NCBI GenBank assembly: GCA_965199805.1 | Contig: CBDATO010000001.1 | Location: 372,001-436,000 of the forward strand | Origin: DATAZK01 sp965199805 | GTDB taxonomy: Bacteria; Actinomycetota; Actinomycetes; Frankiales; Frankiaceae | Length of the DNA stretch: 64,000 bases | Reading direction: 5' to 3' | Shown here: positions 24,390-32,639 of the stretch, one piece after another | How positions within the stretch are numbered: position 1 is the first letter of the stretch | How the letters are laid out: each line of letters begins with the position of its first letter | Notes under the pieces: model-generated | What the model saw: the letters and a program-made list of their open reading frames with translations, nothing else | Database searches by the model: none | What the model was told of the DNA's origin: nothing | Position numbers and translations under genes: made by a program

Positions 24390-25787
24390 CTACCGGTCGA
24401 GCCGGTCGAGGATCGCCTGCCGCTGCAGCTCCGCCTCGGTGAGGATCTGACGGACGTCAGCGGTGACCAGCTCGGCGTCGCGGACGACCACGCGGCCGTC
24501 CACCACGACCGAGCGCACGTCGCGGCCGCTGCTGCTGTAGACCAGCGGCGACGCCCAGCGCTCCACCGCCAGCGGTGCGGCGCCCTCGGCCGCCCGGTAC
24601 GGCGTGTTGTGCAGGCCCGCCGGCTGCATGACGACGAGGTCGGCGCGCTTGCCGACCTCCAGGCTGCCGATCTCGTCCGCCAGGCCGAGCGCCCGGGCCC
24701 CGCCGACCGTGGCCATCTCCAGCACCTCCGCCGCCGGCATCGCCTGCGGTCCCAGCCGCGGCTTGTGCAGCAGGGCCGCCAACCGGATCTCCTGAAAGGC
24801 GTCGAGCATGTTGTTGCAGGCGGCGCCGTCGGTGCCGAGCGCGACGTTGATCCCCCGCGCGCGGTACTCAGGTATCGGCGCGATGCCGGACGCCAGCTTG
24901 AGGTTCGCCGACGGGCAGTGGCACACGCTCGGCCCGCGCGACTGCATCAGCGCGAGCTCCTCCTCGTCGGGCCACACGCAGTGCGCCATCACGAGCGACG
25001 GACCGAGCGCACCCCAGGCCTCGAGCGCGACCACGTCGCGCCCCTCCCCCGTACGAGCGACCCGTTCGGCCTGCTCCCGGTTCTCGTCGACGTGGGTGTG
25101 CAGCGTCAGCCCGTGTGCCGTCGCCAGCTCCACGCCGCGGCGCCACAGCTCCGGCGTCGCATTTCGCGGACCGCGCGGGGAGACCGCGACGCGCAACCGG
25201 CCGTCGGCGGCGCCGTGCCAGGTGGCGATGAGCCGTTCGAGGTCCGCCAGCGCCGACGCGGTGTCCTCGCCGTACATCTCGGTGCCGACCTCGCGCCGGT
25301 CCATCAGCGCCTTGCCGATCGTCGCCCGGATCGCCAGCTCCTGCGCCGCCTCGAAGGCGACGTCCGTATGGTGCACCGACTCCATCGTGAGCGCCGTGGT
25401 CGTCCCGGACAGCAGCATCTCGGCGACGCCGAGCCGGCAGGACGCCCGCATCGAAGAGGCGTCGTGCTGCTGCTCGAGCGGCCAGATCCAGCGGAACAGC
25501 CACTCGACGACGTCGCAGTCGTCGCTCACCCCGCGGAAGAGCGTCTGGCACAGGTGCACGTGGGCCTGCACCAGCCCGGGGATGACGACGGCTCCGCACG
25601 CGTCGATCTCCTCGCGACCCGGCTGCGGGGCAGTGCCGCCGAGTCCGACGATCCGGCCGGCGTCCACCGACAGGTCCCCGGTCACGACTTCTGGGGATGA
25701 CATGGTGAGGAACACGCCATCACGTACGACAAGATCTACTGACACGGCCGACCTCGGGCTTCGAACGGGCGCCCGCACCTCGAGCAT
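24390..25787 (-). CDS. Metal-dependent amidohydrolase, deaminase-like (AtzB/SAH-deaminase group)
   Basis: 465 residues from ATG 25787, or GTG 25745. Metal ligands include H76 and H78 in VQAHVHLCQTLFRG, HTHVDENREQ in the middle, MAHCVWPDEEEL, and the Asp of NVALGTDGAACNNMLD. This set marks the cytosine-deaminase-like amidohydrolases (guanine deaminase, SAH deaminase, hydroxyatrazine hydrolase AtzB). They remove amino or substituted-amino groups from N-heterocycles by water attack. It is divergent from the MarR gene with a 60-bp gap holding a palindrome, suggesting regulation by that MarR. Exact substrate unknown. The end GLHNTPY...VVDGRVVVRDAEL forms the small beta domain. Confidence 0.88.
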   Translation of the reverse strand: MLEVRAPVRSPRSAVSVDLVVRDGVFLTMSSPEVVTGDLSVDAGRIVGLGGTAPQPGREEIDACGAVVIPGLVQAHVHLCQTLFRGVSDDCDVVEWLFRWIWPLEQQHDASSMRASCRLGVAEMLLSGTTTALTMESVHHTDVAFEAAQELAIRATIGKALMDRREVGTEMYGEDTASALADLERLIATWHGAADGRLRVAVSPRGPRNATPELWRRGVELATAHGLTLHTHVDENREQAERVARTGEGRDVVALEAWGALGPSLVMAHCVWPDEEELALMQSRGPSVCHCPSANLKLASGIAPIPEYRARGINVALGTDGAACNNMLDAFQEIRLAALLHKPRLGPQAMPAAEVLEMATVGGARALGLADEIGSLEVGKRADLVVMQPAGLHNTPYRAAEGAAPLAVERWASPLVYSSSGRDVRSVVVDGRVVVRDAELVTADVRQILTEAELQRQAILDRLDR

Positions 25788-25802
25788 CAGTGATCGCCGG
25801 GA

Positions 25803-25819
25803 GCGCAAATGGTTTGCGC
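25803..25819. promoter_or_regulatory. Operator between amidohydrolase and MarR genes
   Basis: Perfect inverted repeat GCGCAAA-TGG-TTTGCGC lies centrally in the 60-bp divergent gap. It is the most likely binding site for the MarR at 25848. Confidence 0.65.
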
Positions 25820-25847
25820 GCTGACGATATGCGCGGAAAGGGTCCCG

Positions 25848-26396
25848 ATGGCCACCAGCAAGGCGGCAGGCCCAGCCAAGAAGGCCCCCGCACCGCGGAC
25901 CACCGGTCGCGCGCGGTTGTCCGCCGACGAGGTCGGACGGCTGCTCGCCGAGCACTCGGCCGGCACCAGCTCCGGCTTCCTGCTCTGGCACGCCACGCTG
26001 CGCTGGCAGCGTGAGGTCGCCGCGGCGCTCAAGGTCGAGGGGCTGACACACGTGCAGTTCCTGATCCTCAGCACCGCCTGGTGGTTCGGCCGCAGCGGCA
26101 GGCTCCCGAGCCAGAGCGAGGTCGCCGAGCACGCCGGCCTGGACCGCGTGATGACCTCGCAGGTGGCCCGCCAGTTGGAACGGGACGGGCTGATCGAGCG
26201 GGCGGTCGACCAGTTCGACACCCGGCTGCGCCGGATCAGCATCACCGCGAAGGGCAAGGCGATCGCCGAGCGCTCCGTCGCCCTGATGGACAGTGTCGAC
26301 CGGGAGTTCTTCCAGGTCGCCGGCCCGATGGAGGACGTCCTGGCCGTACTGCGTCCGCTCGCCATGCGCGCGCCCGTCACCGGGGAGCCGCTGTGA
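25848..26396 (+). CDS. MarR family transcriptional regulator
   Basis: 182 residues from ATG 25848 with a GGAAAGG ribosome site. A basic, Ala/Pro-rich leader of about 25 residues precedes the MarR fold. The recognition region is SQSEVAEHAGLDRVMTSQVARQL and the wing is ERAVDQFDTRLRRISITAKG. The start is fixed by the ribosome site; the upstream ATG at 25809 lies inside the palindrome. It is cotranscribed with the amidohydrolase at 26393 (GTGA overlap) and divergent from the first amidohydrolase. It is probably a substrate-responsive repressor of both. Confidence 0.9.
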   Translation: MATSKAAGPAKKAPAPRTTGRARLSADEVGRLLAEHSAGTSSGFLLWHATLRWQREVAAALKVEGLTHVQFLILSTAWWFGRSGRLPSQSEVAEHAGLDRVMTSQVARQLERDGLIERAVDQFDTRLRRISITAKGKAIAERSVALMDSVDREFFQVAGPMEDVLAVLRPLAMRAPVTGEPL

Positions 26397-27769
26397 CGGC
26401 GCCGATTCCCGGTACACGCGTCGACCTGCTGCTGCGCGGCACCACCGTCCTCACCCTCGACGACGCGGACACCTGCTTCGACGGCGACGTCGCGGTCACC
26501 GACGGCGTCATCGTGGCGCTCGGACGCGACCTCGACGTGACGGCGGACCAGGTCCTCGACCTGGCCGGCCAGGTCGTGATGCCGGGCTTCGTCAACGCCC
26601 ACACGCACGAGTGCATGGAGCGCGGCTGGTTCGAGGACCTCGGCTTCACCGAGTGGCTGAACGACTACGCCTTCCCCAAGGACCTCGCCTACCGGGCCGA
26701 GCACCAGCGGGCGGCCGCCCACCTCACCCAGCTCGAGCTGATCCGCAGCGGCACGACGAGCTTCATCGACATGTTCCGCTTTCCCGGGGTGGCTGCCGAG
26801 GTGGCCCGCGAGTCGGGCCTACGGGCGACGTTCGCCCCGCAGCTGATCGAGACGACGCCCGGGGTCGGCGAGACGCTCGAGACGTCCGTCGCCTTCCTGG
26901 AAGCGGTGCTGGAGCGGCCGCATCCGCTCATCCGGGCCTGGCTCGGCCCGCACGCGCTCTACAGCGTCTCCCCCGAGACGGTCACCGCCACCGCCGAGCT
27001 GGCGCGCACACACCGGGTCGGCCTGCACACCCACCTCGCCGAGAGCCGCGACGAGGACCGCTCCATCCGCGAGCGGACCGGGCTGAGCCCGACCGCCTAC
27101 CTGCACGAGCTGATCGACCTGGGTCCGGACGTGCTGGTCGCCCACGCCGTCGAGCTCGACGAGGCCGACATCGCGCTGCTCGCCACCCGGCGCACCGCCA
27201 TGGCGCACTGCCCCACCTCCAACCTCAAGCTCGGCAACCGCATCGCGCCCGTCCTCGACCTGCTGGCGGCCGGCGTACGGGTGGGTCTCGGCACCGATTC
27301 GATGATGTCGAACAACGTCCTCGACCCGTTCGCCGAGATGCGGATGGCGGCCCTGGTGGCGAAGTTCCGCAGCAGCGACCCGGCCGCCCTGCCCGCGCCG
27401 ACCGTGCTGCGCCTCGCCGTCCGCGGCGGGGCGGACGCCTTGGGTCTCGCCGATCTCGTCGGCCAGGTGAAGGTCGGGATGCGCGCCGATCTCATCGCCG
27501 TCGACCTCGCGGCGCCGCACCTGTGGCCGCTGCTGGACTCCGCCGAGTTCGCGGGCAACCTCGTCGAGCAGCTGGTGTACGCGGCGCGGGCGTCGGACGT
27601 GACCACCACCGTCGTCGACGGACGCGTCCTCATGCAGGACCGTCAGGTGCTCACGCTCGACACCGACGCCATCCGTACCGAGGTACGGACCATGGCGCGT
27701 GACCTCGCCCGGCGGGCCGGCGTGGAGTCCGCGGTGGCGGGCCGGCTGCCGAAGTCGGCGCCCGCGTAA
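26393..27769 (+). CDS. Metal-dependent amidohydrolase (second), 8-oxoguanine/SAH deaminase-like
   Basis: 458 residues from GTG 26393, which overlaps the MarR stop. Extending upstream would copy the MarR gene in another frame. H70 and H72 in FVNAHTHECMERGWFEDLG, the LHTHLAESRDE motif, AHAVELDEADIALL, HCPTSNLKLGNRIAP and the metal Asp of GLGTDSMMSNNVLD place it with aminohydrolases. TDSMMSNN replaces the usual TDG.ASNN. It is about 20-30% similar by eye to the first amidohydrolase, so the two may act on successive or related substrates. Catalysis: hydrolytic deamination or dechlorination of an N-heterocycle. Confidence 0.9.
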   Translation: MTAPIPGTRVDLLLRGTTVLTLDDADTCFDGDVAVTDGVIVALGRDLDVTADQVLDLAGQVVMPGFVNAHTHECMERGWFEDLGFTEWLNDYAFPKDLAYRAEHQRAAAHLTQLELIRSGTTSFIDMFRFPGVAAEVARESGLRATFAPQLIETTPGVGETLETSVAFLEAVLERPHPLIRAWLGPHALYSVSPETVTATAELARTHRVGLHTHLAESRDEDRSIRERTGLSPTAYLHELIDLGPDVLVAHAVELDEADIALLATRRTAMAHCPTSNLKLGNRIAPVLDLLAAGVRVGLGTDSMMSNNVLDPFAEMRMAALVAKFRSSDPAALPAPTVLRLAVRGGADALGLADLVGQVKVGMRADLIAVDLAAPHLWPLLDSAEFAGNLVEQLVYAARASDVTTTVVDGRVLMQDRQVLTLDTDAIRTEVRTMARDLARRAGVESAVAGRLPKSAPA

Positions 27770-27815
27770 CCAGTGCGTTAAACCTGGCCGCATCGGCCGC
27801 CGAGCCGTTGCCGGA

Positions 27816-27839
27816 AGATCGTATGCGCGCATACGATCT
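27816..27839. promoter_or_regulatory. 24-bp perfect palindrome upstream of the Rieske operon
   Basis: AGATCGTATGCG is followed at once by its reverse complement. It ends 25 bp before the Rieske start at 27865. This is a likely operator, or a short stem near the start of the mRNA. Length and symmetry fit GntR- or TetR-type sites; no such gene lies beside it. Confidence 0.7.
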
Positions 27840-27864
27840 GCCCGGTCCGAGCGAAGGAGTGGCG

Positions 27865-28971
27865 ATGTTCGTCAGCGAAGTACCCGTGCTGCGCGACTAC
27901 TGGTATCCGGTCATGTACTCCGGCGATCTGCTCGGAGCCCCCGTCCAGGCGCGGATGTTCGGCGAGGACTTCGTGGTCTGGCGGCCCGCCGAGGGCGAGC
28001 CGGCACGGGCGGCCGTCGACGAGTGCCCCCACCGGGCGGCGCGGCTCTCCCAGGGCTGGCTCACCGACGGGGCGCTGACCTGCGCCTACCACGGCTGGCA
28101 GTTCGACGGCTCCGGCATGTGCGTCGCCATCCCCAGCAACGAGGAGGGCCTCCCGATCCCGCCGCGCGCCCGGGTCGAGTCGGTGCTCTGCGAGGAGCGG
28201 TACGGCCTGGTCTGGCTCTGCATCGGCTCGCCGCGCACGACCGTGCCGCAGCTCGTCGAGGCCGACGACCCCGACTTCACGCTGGTGCACGAGCTGATGG
28301 AGGTGTGGCCGGCATCGGCCCCGCGGATCATCGACAACGCCCTCGACGTCAGCCACGTGGCCTGGGTGCACCGGGGCAGCGTCGGCTCATCGGCCAACCC
28401 GCGCCTCGACGGCGTCGAGGTGGTCCGCGACGGCGAGTCGCTGCAGTTCTCGGCGACGTACGTCGTGAGCGTCGACGAGGCGATGCAGCGCAACACCGGC
28501 ATCACCGACCCCACGACCACCCGGTCGACCCTCGGTGAGCTGGTCAACCCGTTCGTCTTCCGCGGCGTGCTCGAGTACCACGCGAACGGCCTCAAGCACG
28601 TGCTGTTCAAGACCGCGACGCCGGTGGACGACAGCCACACCCTGTTCTGCCAGTTCGTGGCCCGCAACGACAGCCCCGACCTCGCCAAGCAGGAGCTGCT
28701 GTCCAGCATCGACAACCGGGTGCAGGCCGAGGACAAGGAGCTGCTGTCGGGCGTACGCCCCGACTTCCCGCTGCAGCCCTCCACCGAGGTGCACGTGCAG
28801 GCCGACCGGATGACGATCCAGTACCGCCGCATCCTGGCCGACCTCGCCGCCGAGCACGGGTCGACCACCAGCGAGCCGACCTCGGTCGGGTCGGCGCGAC
28901 GCGGCCGCCGCACGCCGCCGCTGGGTTCGACGCGCCGCCGGGTGACGCGACAGGCGGACGCCGGGCCGTGA
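27865..28971 (+). CDS. Rieske oxygenase, terminal oxygenase subunit (vanillate/phthalate type)
   Basis: 368 residues from ATG 27865, with GAAGGAG before it. The Rieske cluster ligands are C54, H56, C73 and H76 (CPHRAARLSQG...CAYHGWQF). The mononuclear iron site follows as DNALDVSHVAWVH. It belongs to the phthalate-dioxygenase class of alpha-only oxygenases, which hydroxylate rings or remove N- or O-methyl groups, for example vanillate demethylase and caffeine demethylases. No reductase or ferredoxin is in the cluster. The C-terminal 40 residues are Arg/Ser/Thr-rich. Its stop overlaps the next gene's GTG. Confidence 0.92.
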   Translation: MFVSEVPVLRDYWYPVMYSGDLLGAPVQARMFGEDFVVWRPAEGEPARAAVDECPHRAARLSQGWLTDGALTCAYHGWQFDGSGMCVAIPSNEEGLPIPPRARVESVLCEERYGLVWLCIGSPRTTVPQLVEADDPDFTLVHELMEVWPASAPRIIDNALDVSHVAWVHRGSVGSSANPRLDGVEVVRDGESLQFSATYVVSVDEAMQRNTGITDPTTTRSTLGELVNPFVFRGVLEYHANGLKHVLFKTATPVDDSHTLFCQFVARNDSPDLAKQELLSSIDNRVQAEDKELLSGVRPDFPLQPSTEVHVQADRMTIQYRRILADLAAEHGSTTSEPTSVGSARRGRRTPPLGSTRRRVTRQADAGP

Positions 28972-30059
28972 CGGCGGGCACCCGCGACGTCAGAGGCCGC
29001 GTCATGACAGGCCGCGACAGGATCGACCCACGGATGCTCGACAACGACGAGCCGCTGCTCGCCCACGGCTGGCACCCGGTGGCGGACGAGCGCGAGCTCA
29101 CCGGCGCACCGCTGCGGGTCATGCTGCTGGGTGAGCCGTGGGTGGTGGTCGAGGGCGCATCCGGGTTGCGCGCCTTCGCCGATCGCTGCCCGCACCGGCG
29201 GGCCCGGCTGTCGACGGGTGAGCTGGTGGACGGCGAGCTGGTGTGCCCGTACCACGGCTTCCGCTTCGCGGTGGACGGCACGGCCGCCGACGCGACCCCG
29301 GGCATCTGCACGGCGATGCCGATCCTCGGTGCCGACGCCCGGGTGCCGCCGCTGGCGTTGCGCAGCGCCTGGGGGGTCCGCCGCCGCTACGGTCTGGTGT
29401 GGCTCGCGCCGCTGCAGCCGGTGCTCGAGTTGCCGGAGCTGCGCCGGCTCGAGGAGCCCGGCCAGCGGGTGGGCCTCGTGCGCCGCACCACCACGGTCGG
29501 CGCCGGACTGCTCATCGACAACTTCCTCGACGTGGCGCACTTCTCCTACCTGCACGGGACGACCCTGGGCGCGTCCGACCCGGTCACCGCGGAGCACTAC
29601 GCGTGTGAGCGCACCGGCTGGCAGACCGTGCTCCGGCACCAGGCCCAGGTACGCCCCACCGGCGCGTCCACCGAACCCCCCGAGGAGCGGGTGGCGACGT
29701 ACACGTTCACACCCCCGTACACCTGCGCGCTGGACATCGACTTCCACAGCGCCGCCGGAGGGGGCACCCGCGAGGCGGCCGTGCTGACGGTCCAGCCGGA
29801 GACCGCCGACCGCTCGACCGCCTGGGTGCTGGTGGCGTGGCCGGAGGACGACCCGGTGGGTCACGAGGCGGCCCTGGTCTTCTCCGCGGCCGTGCTCGAC
29901 GAGGACCTGTCGATCCTCGAGGACATCGACGACCCGCGGCTGCCGCTCGAGCCGCGCGCCGAGTTCCACAGCCGCGGCGACCGGGCCGGCGTCGACCTGA
30001 GGCGCATCCTCGGTGACTACCTGACGTGCGCGGCCGAGCGTTCCGGCGGCCGCGCGTGA
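28968..30059 (+). CDS. Second Rieske oxygenase subunit
   Basis: 363 residues from GTG 28968 (GTGA overlap with the gene before); ATG 29004 is possible. The Rieske ligands are C74, H76, C93 and H96 (CPHRRARLSTG...CPYHGFRF). The mononuclear site IDNFLDVAHFSYLH is intact, so this is a catalytic protein and not only a small subunit. The two oxygenases differ widely, and so probably handle different steps. Both lie in the same operon as the amidohydrolases and the kinase, consistent with stepwise demethylation or hydroxylation. Electron donor unknown. Confidence 0.92.
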   Translation: MTAGTRDVRGRVMTGRDRIDPRMLDNDEPLLAHGWHPVADERELTGAPLRVMLLGEPWVVVEGASGLRAFADRCPHRRARLSTGELVDGELVCPYHGFRFAVDGTAADATPGICTAMPILGADARVPPLALRSAWGVRRRYGLVWLAPLQPVLELPELRRLEEPGQRVGLVRRTTTVGAGLLIDNFLDVAHFSYLHGTTLGASDPVTAEHYACERTGWQTVLRHQAQVRPTGASTEPPEERVATYTFTPPYTCALDIDFHSAAGGGTREAAVLTVQPETADRSTAWVLVAWPEDDPVGHEAALVFSAAVLDEDLSILEDIDDPRLPLEPRAEFHSRGDRAGVDLRRILGDYLTCAAERSGGRA

Positions 30060-31018
30060 CGTCGACGACCGGGAGTCCGGCCCCGACGTTCGGCATCGTC
30101 GGAGGGCTCGCACTCGACAACGTGGTGACCGCCGAGGGACGCGTGATCCTCGGCCGGCCCGGCGGCAACACGCTGTGGGCATCGCTGGGTGCCGCGCTCT
30201 TCTGCCGTACGCGCGAGGTCGGGATCGTCGCCCGCGCCGGCGAGGACTACCCGGCGGCCGCCCTCGACGTGCTTGCCGGCTGCGGGGTGCGCCTCGACGG
30301 CGTACGCCGGATCCCCGGCCCCCACCGACTGCGGATCGCCTACCAGCACCTGGCGGACGGCCGCCGCCTGCAGCCCGTGCCCGCGGACGTGCTCGCCATC
30401 CTGCCGGTCGGCCAGCGGGCCGCCTTCACCGACTCCACGATCGACCCGGCCGCCCGGCGCGACGGCGACCCGCACCCCGACGACATCCCGGCCGACTGGA
30501 TCGCCGCGGTGCGCGCATGGCACGTGCCGCTGGTGCCGATGCAGGCGCTGACGGCCCTGGTGGAGCGGCTCGCCCCCACCGGTGCGCTGCTGGTCGCGGA
30601 CTGCCCCAACCGGCACGAGGTGAAGGACTTCGTCGCCGAGCTGACCCCGGTCGTCCGCGAGCTGGACGTCTTCTCGCCGAGCACGTCCGACCTCGACATC
30701 ATCGCGCCCGGCGCGGATGCGCAGCAACTCTGCGCGGCACTGGTACGCGAGACGGGCACCCCCGTGATCCTCAAGTGCGGCCCCGCCGGCGTGTGCGTGA
30801 TGGAGCCGGACCGGCCGGTCGAGCACGTGCCGCCGGTGCCCACCACGGTCGAGGACCCGACCGGCGCCGGCGACGCGTTCTGCGGCGCGTTCCTCGTCCG
30901 CTACGCCGGCGGTGCGACGCTGCTGGACGCGGCCCGCTCCGGGGCGGTCGCCGCGGCCCACGCCGTCGCCGCGGACCGCATCGAGCAGCTGGCCGCCGTC
31001 GTCAAGGAGCAGCAGTGA
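30056..31018 (+). CDS. PfkB family sugar/nucleoside kinase
   Basis: 320 residues from GTG 30056, overlapping the previous stop. The N-terminal Gly-rich GRPGGNTLWASLGAALF and the C-terminal PfkB signature DPTGAGDAFCGAFL, with the catalytic Asp, identify a ribokinase-superfamily enzyme. It phosphorylates a hydroxyl of a sugar, nucleoside or hydroxymethylpyrimidine. The substrate pocket is not typical of any one subgroup by eye. Next to a TIGR00725/LOG-like protein, a nucleoside kinase role is attractive: phosphorylate, then cleave to base and ribose-5-phosphate. That is inference. Confidence 0.85.
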   Translation: MTSTTGSPAPTFGIVGGLALDNVVTAEGRVILGRPGGNTLWASLGAALFCRTREVGIVARAGEDYPAAALDVLAGCGVRLDGVRRIPGPHRLRIAYQHLADGRRLQPVPADVLAILPVGQRAAFTDSTIDPAARRDGDPHPDDIPADWIAAVRAWHVPLVPMQALTALVERLAPTGALLVADCPNRHEVKDFVAELTPVVRELDVFSPSTSDLDIIAPGADAQQLCAALVRETGTPVILKCGPAGVCVMEPDRPVEHVPPVPTTVEDPTGAGDAFCGAFLVRYAGGATLLDAARSGAVAAAHAVAADRIEQLAAVVKEQQ

Positions 31019-31031
31019 GTGTGGAGGACCA

Positions 31032-31598
31032 GTGATCAAGATCGGTGTCATCGGGCGGGCGCAGCGGCCGGGTGACGAACTGCCCGAGCACCTGCTCCGC
31101 GCCGCCGAAGCGGTCGGGGCCGCGATCGGCGCGAGCGGAGCCGCCCTGGTCACGGGCGGCACCGGCGGCGTGATGGAGGCGTCCTGCAAGGGCGCGCGGA
31201 GCTCGGGCGGTCTCACCGTCGGCTTCCTGCCGCAGGGCGACGCGTCGCACGCGAACCCGTACGTCGACCTCGTCTTCCCCACCGGCCTCGGCACCGTACG
31301 CAACGTGCTGACCGCCCGCTGCGCCGACGCGGTGATCGCCGTCGGCGGCGGGGTCGGCACCCTGAACGAGATCACCTTCGCCTACGACTACGCCGTCCCG
31401 ATCGTGGCGCTGTCCGGCTCGGGTGGGTGGGCGGACCGGCTGCGGCCGGTGCTGCTCGACGACGCCTACCTCGACGAGCGCAAGGTCGTCGCCGTGACCT
31501 TCGCGGACACCCCGGAGGACGCGGTGGCGCAGGCGCTGCAGCGCGCTGCCGAACCGCGCGCGGGCCGCACCCAGCTCATCGGCTGGGCCGGACAGTAA
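31032..31598 (+). CDS. TIGR00725 / LOG-like (Rossmann) protein
   Basis: 188 residues from GTG 31032, with GGAGG upstream. It has a Rossmann-like start KIGVIGRAQRPGDELPE, then VTGGTGGVMEASCKGARSSGG. The core GTVRNVLTARCADAVIAVGGGVGTLNEITFAY carries the GGGxGTxxE pattern of the SLOG superfamily. LOG enzymes cleave cytokinin nucleotides to free base and ribose-5-phosphate; TIGR00725 proteins are related but mostly uncharacterised. Cotranscribed with the kinase 13 bp upstream. Activity is not shown. Confidence 0.85.
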   Translation: MIKIGVIGRAQRPGDELPEHLLRAAEAVGAAIGASGAALVTGGTGGVMEASCKGARSSGGLTVGFLPQGDASHANPYVDLVFPTGLGTVRNVLTARCADAVIAVGGGVGTLNEITFAYDYAVPIVALSGSGGWADRLRPVLLDDAYLDERKVVAVTFADTPEDAVAQALQRAAEPRAGRTQLIGWAGQ

Positions 31599-31646
31599 AT
31601 CTTCTTGACCACCGCTCGACAAGCTGCTTGACCAGAGGAGATCGCG

Positions 31647-32633
31647 ATGAAGCAGGTGGCACTCGGCTCGCTACGGCCGTCACGGCTGGGGCTCGGGACC
31701 ATGGGGATGTCGGGCGCCTACGCGGGCGCCGGCAGCGACGACGCCGAGTCGATCCGCACCATCCACCGGGCGCTCGACCTCGGCATCACCTTCATCGACA
31801 CCGCCGAGGCGTACGGGCCGCTGGTGAACGAGGAGCTGCTCGCCCGGGCGCTGGCCGGCCGGCGCGACGAGGTGGTGCTGGCGACGAAGTTCGGCCTGTT
31901 CACCCACCGCGATCCCGAGCACCCCGGCGAGCTGGCACGTGGCCTCGACAGCCATCCCGACAACATCCGGATCGCGCTCGAGGGCTCGCTGCAGCGGCTG
32001 GCGACCGACCACATCGACCTCTACTACCAGCACCGCGTCGACCCCCAGGTGCCGATCGAGGAGGTCATCGGCACGCTCGCCGAGCTGGTGCAGGAAGGCA
32101 AGATCCGCGAGATCGGCATGTCCGAGGCGGCGCCCGAGACCATCCGGCGGGCGCACGCGGTGCACCCCATCGCCGCGCTGCAGAGCGAGTGGTCGCTCTG
32201 GACCCGCGACCCGGAGAGCACCGTGCTGCCGGTCATCCGCGAGCTCGGCATCGGCTTCGTCCCCTACTCGCCGCTCGGGCGGGGCTTCCTGACCGGCGCG
32301 ATCACCTCGCGCGAGCAGCTGCAGGCCGGCGACTTCCGGACGAACAACCCGCGCTTCGCCGAGGGCGCCTTCGAGCGCAACACGGCGATCGTCGAGGCCG
32401 TCCGGGAGGTGGCCGCGGAGCTGGACGCGACCCCCGGGCAGGTGGCGCTCGCGTGGCTGCTCGCCCAGGGCGACGACGTCGCGCCGATCCCGGGCACGAA
32501 GAAGGTCAGCCGGCTCGAGGAGAACGCCGGTGCCGACGCCCTCACGTTGAGCGCCGATCAGCTGAGCCGGCTCGACGCCGTGCCCGCGGCCGAGGGTGAC
32601 CGCTACGAGGACATGTCGATGGTCGGGCGCTGA
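31647..32633 (+). CDS. Aldo/keto reductase
   Basis: 328 residues. The AKR catalytic tetrad is visible: D50-region DTAEAYG (Asp and Tyr), ATKFG (Lys) and YYQHRVD (His). The NADPH site SPLGRGFLTG and PGTKKVSRLEEN follows. The protein is close to the YakC/pyridoxine-4-dehydrogenase-like subgroup. It reduces aldehydes or ketones with NADPH, possibly the aldehyde released by oxidative demethylation upstream. A GAGGAG ribosome site lies before the ATG, and the gap to the TIGR00725 gene is 48 bp, so it is probably the last gene of the operon. Confidence 0.88.
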   Translation: MKQVALGSLRPSRLGLGTMGMSGAYAGAGSDDAESIRTIHRALDLGITFIDTAEAYGPLVNEELLARALAGRRDEVVLATKFGLFTHRDPEHPGELARGLDSHPDNIRIALEGSLQRLATDHIDLYYQHRVDPQVPIEEVIGTLAELVQEGKIREIGMSEAAPETIRRAHAVHPIAALQSEWSLWTRDPESTVLPVIRELGIGFVPYSPLGRGFLTGAITSREQLQAGDFRTNNPRFAEGAFERNTAIVEAVREVAAELDATPGQVALAWLLAQGDDVAPIPGTKKVSRLEENAGADALTLSADQLSRLDAVPAAEGDRYEDMSMVGR

Positions 32634-32639
32634 CGCGGC

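Noticed and set aside
24390..25700. Open frames on the plus strand across the amidohydrolase gene
   Set aside because: They are reverse-strand shadows with Arg/Ser/Ala bias and no ribosome sites.
26081..26392. Upstream extension of the second amidohydrolase
   Set aside because: It overlaps the MarR gene in another frame and is Arg/Pro-rich. GTG 26393 overlapping the MarR stop is the natural start.
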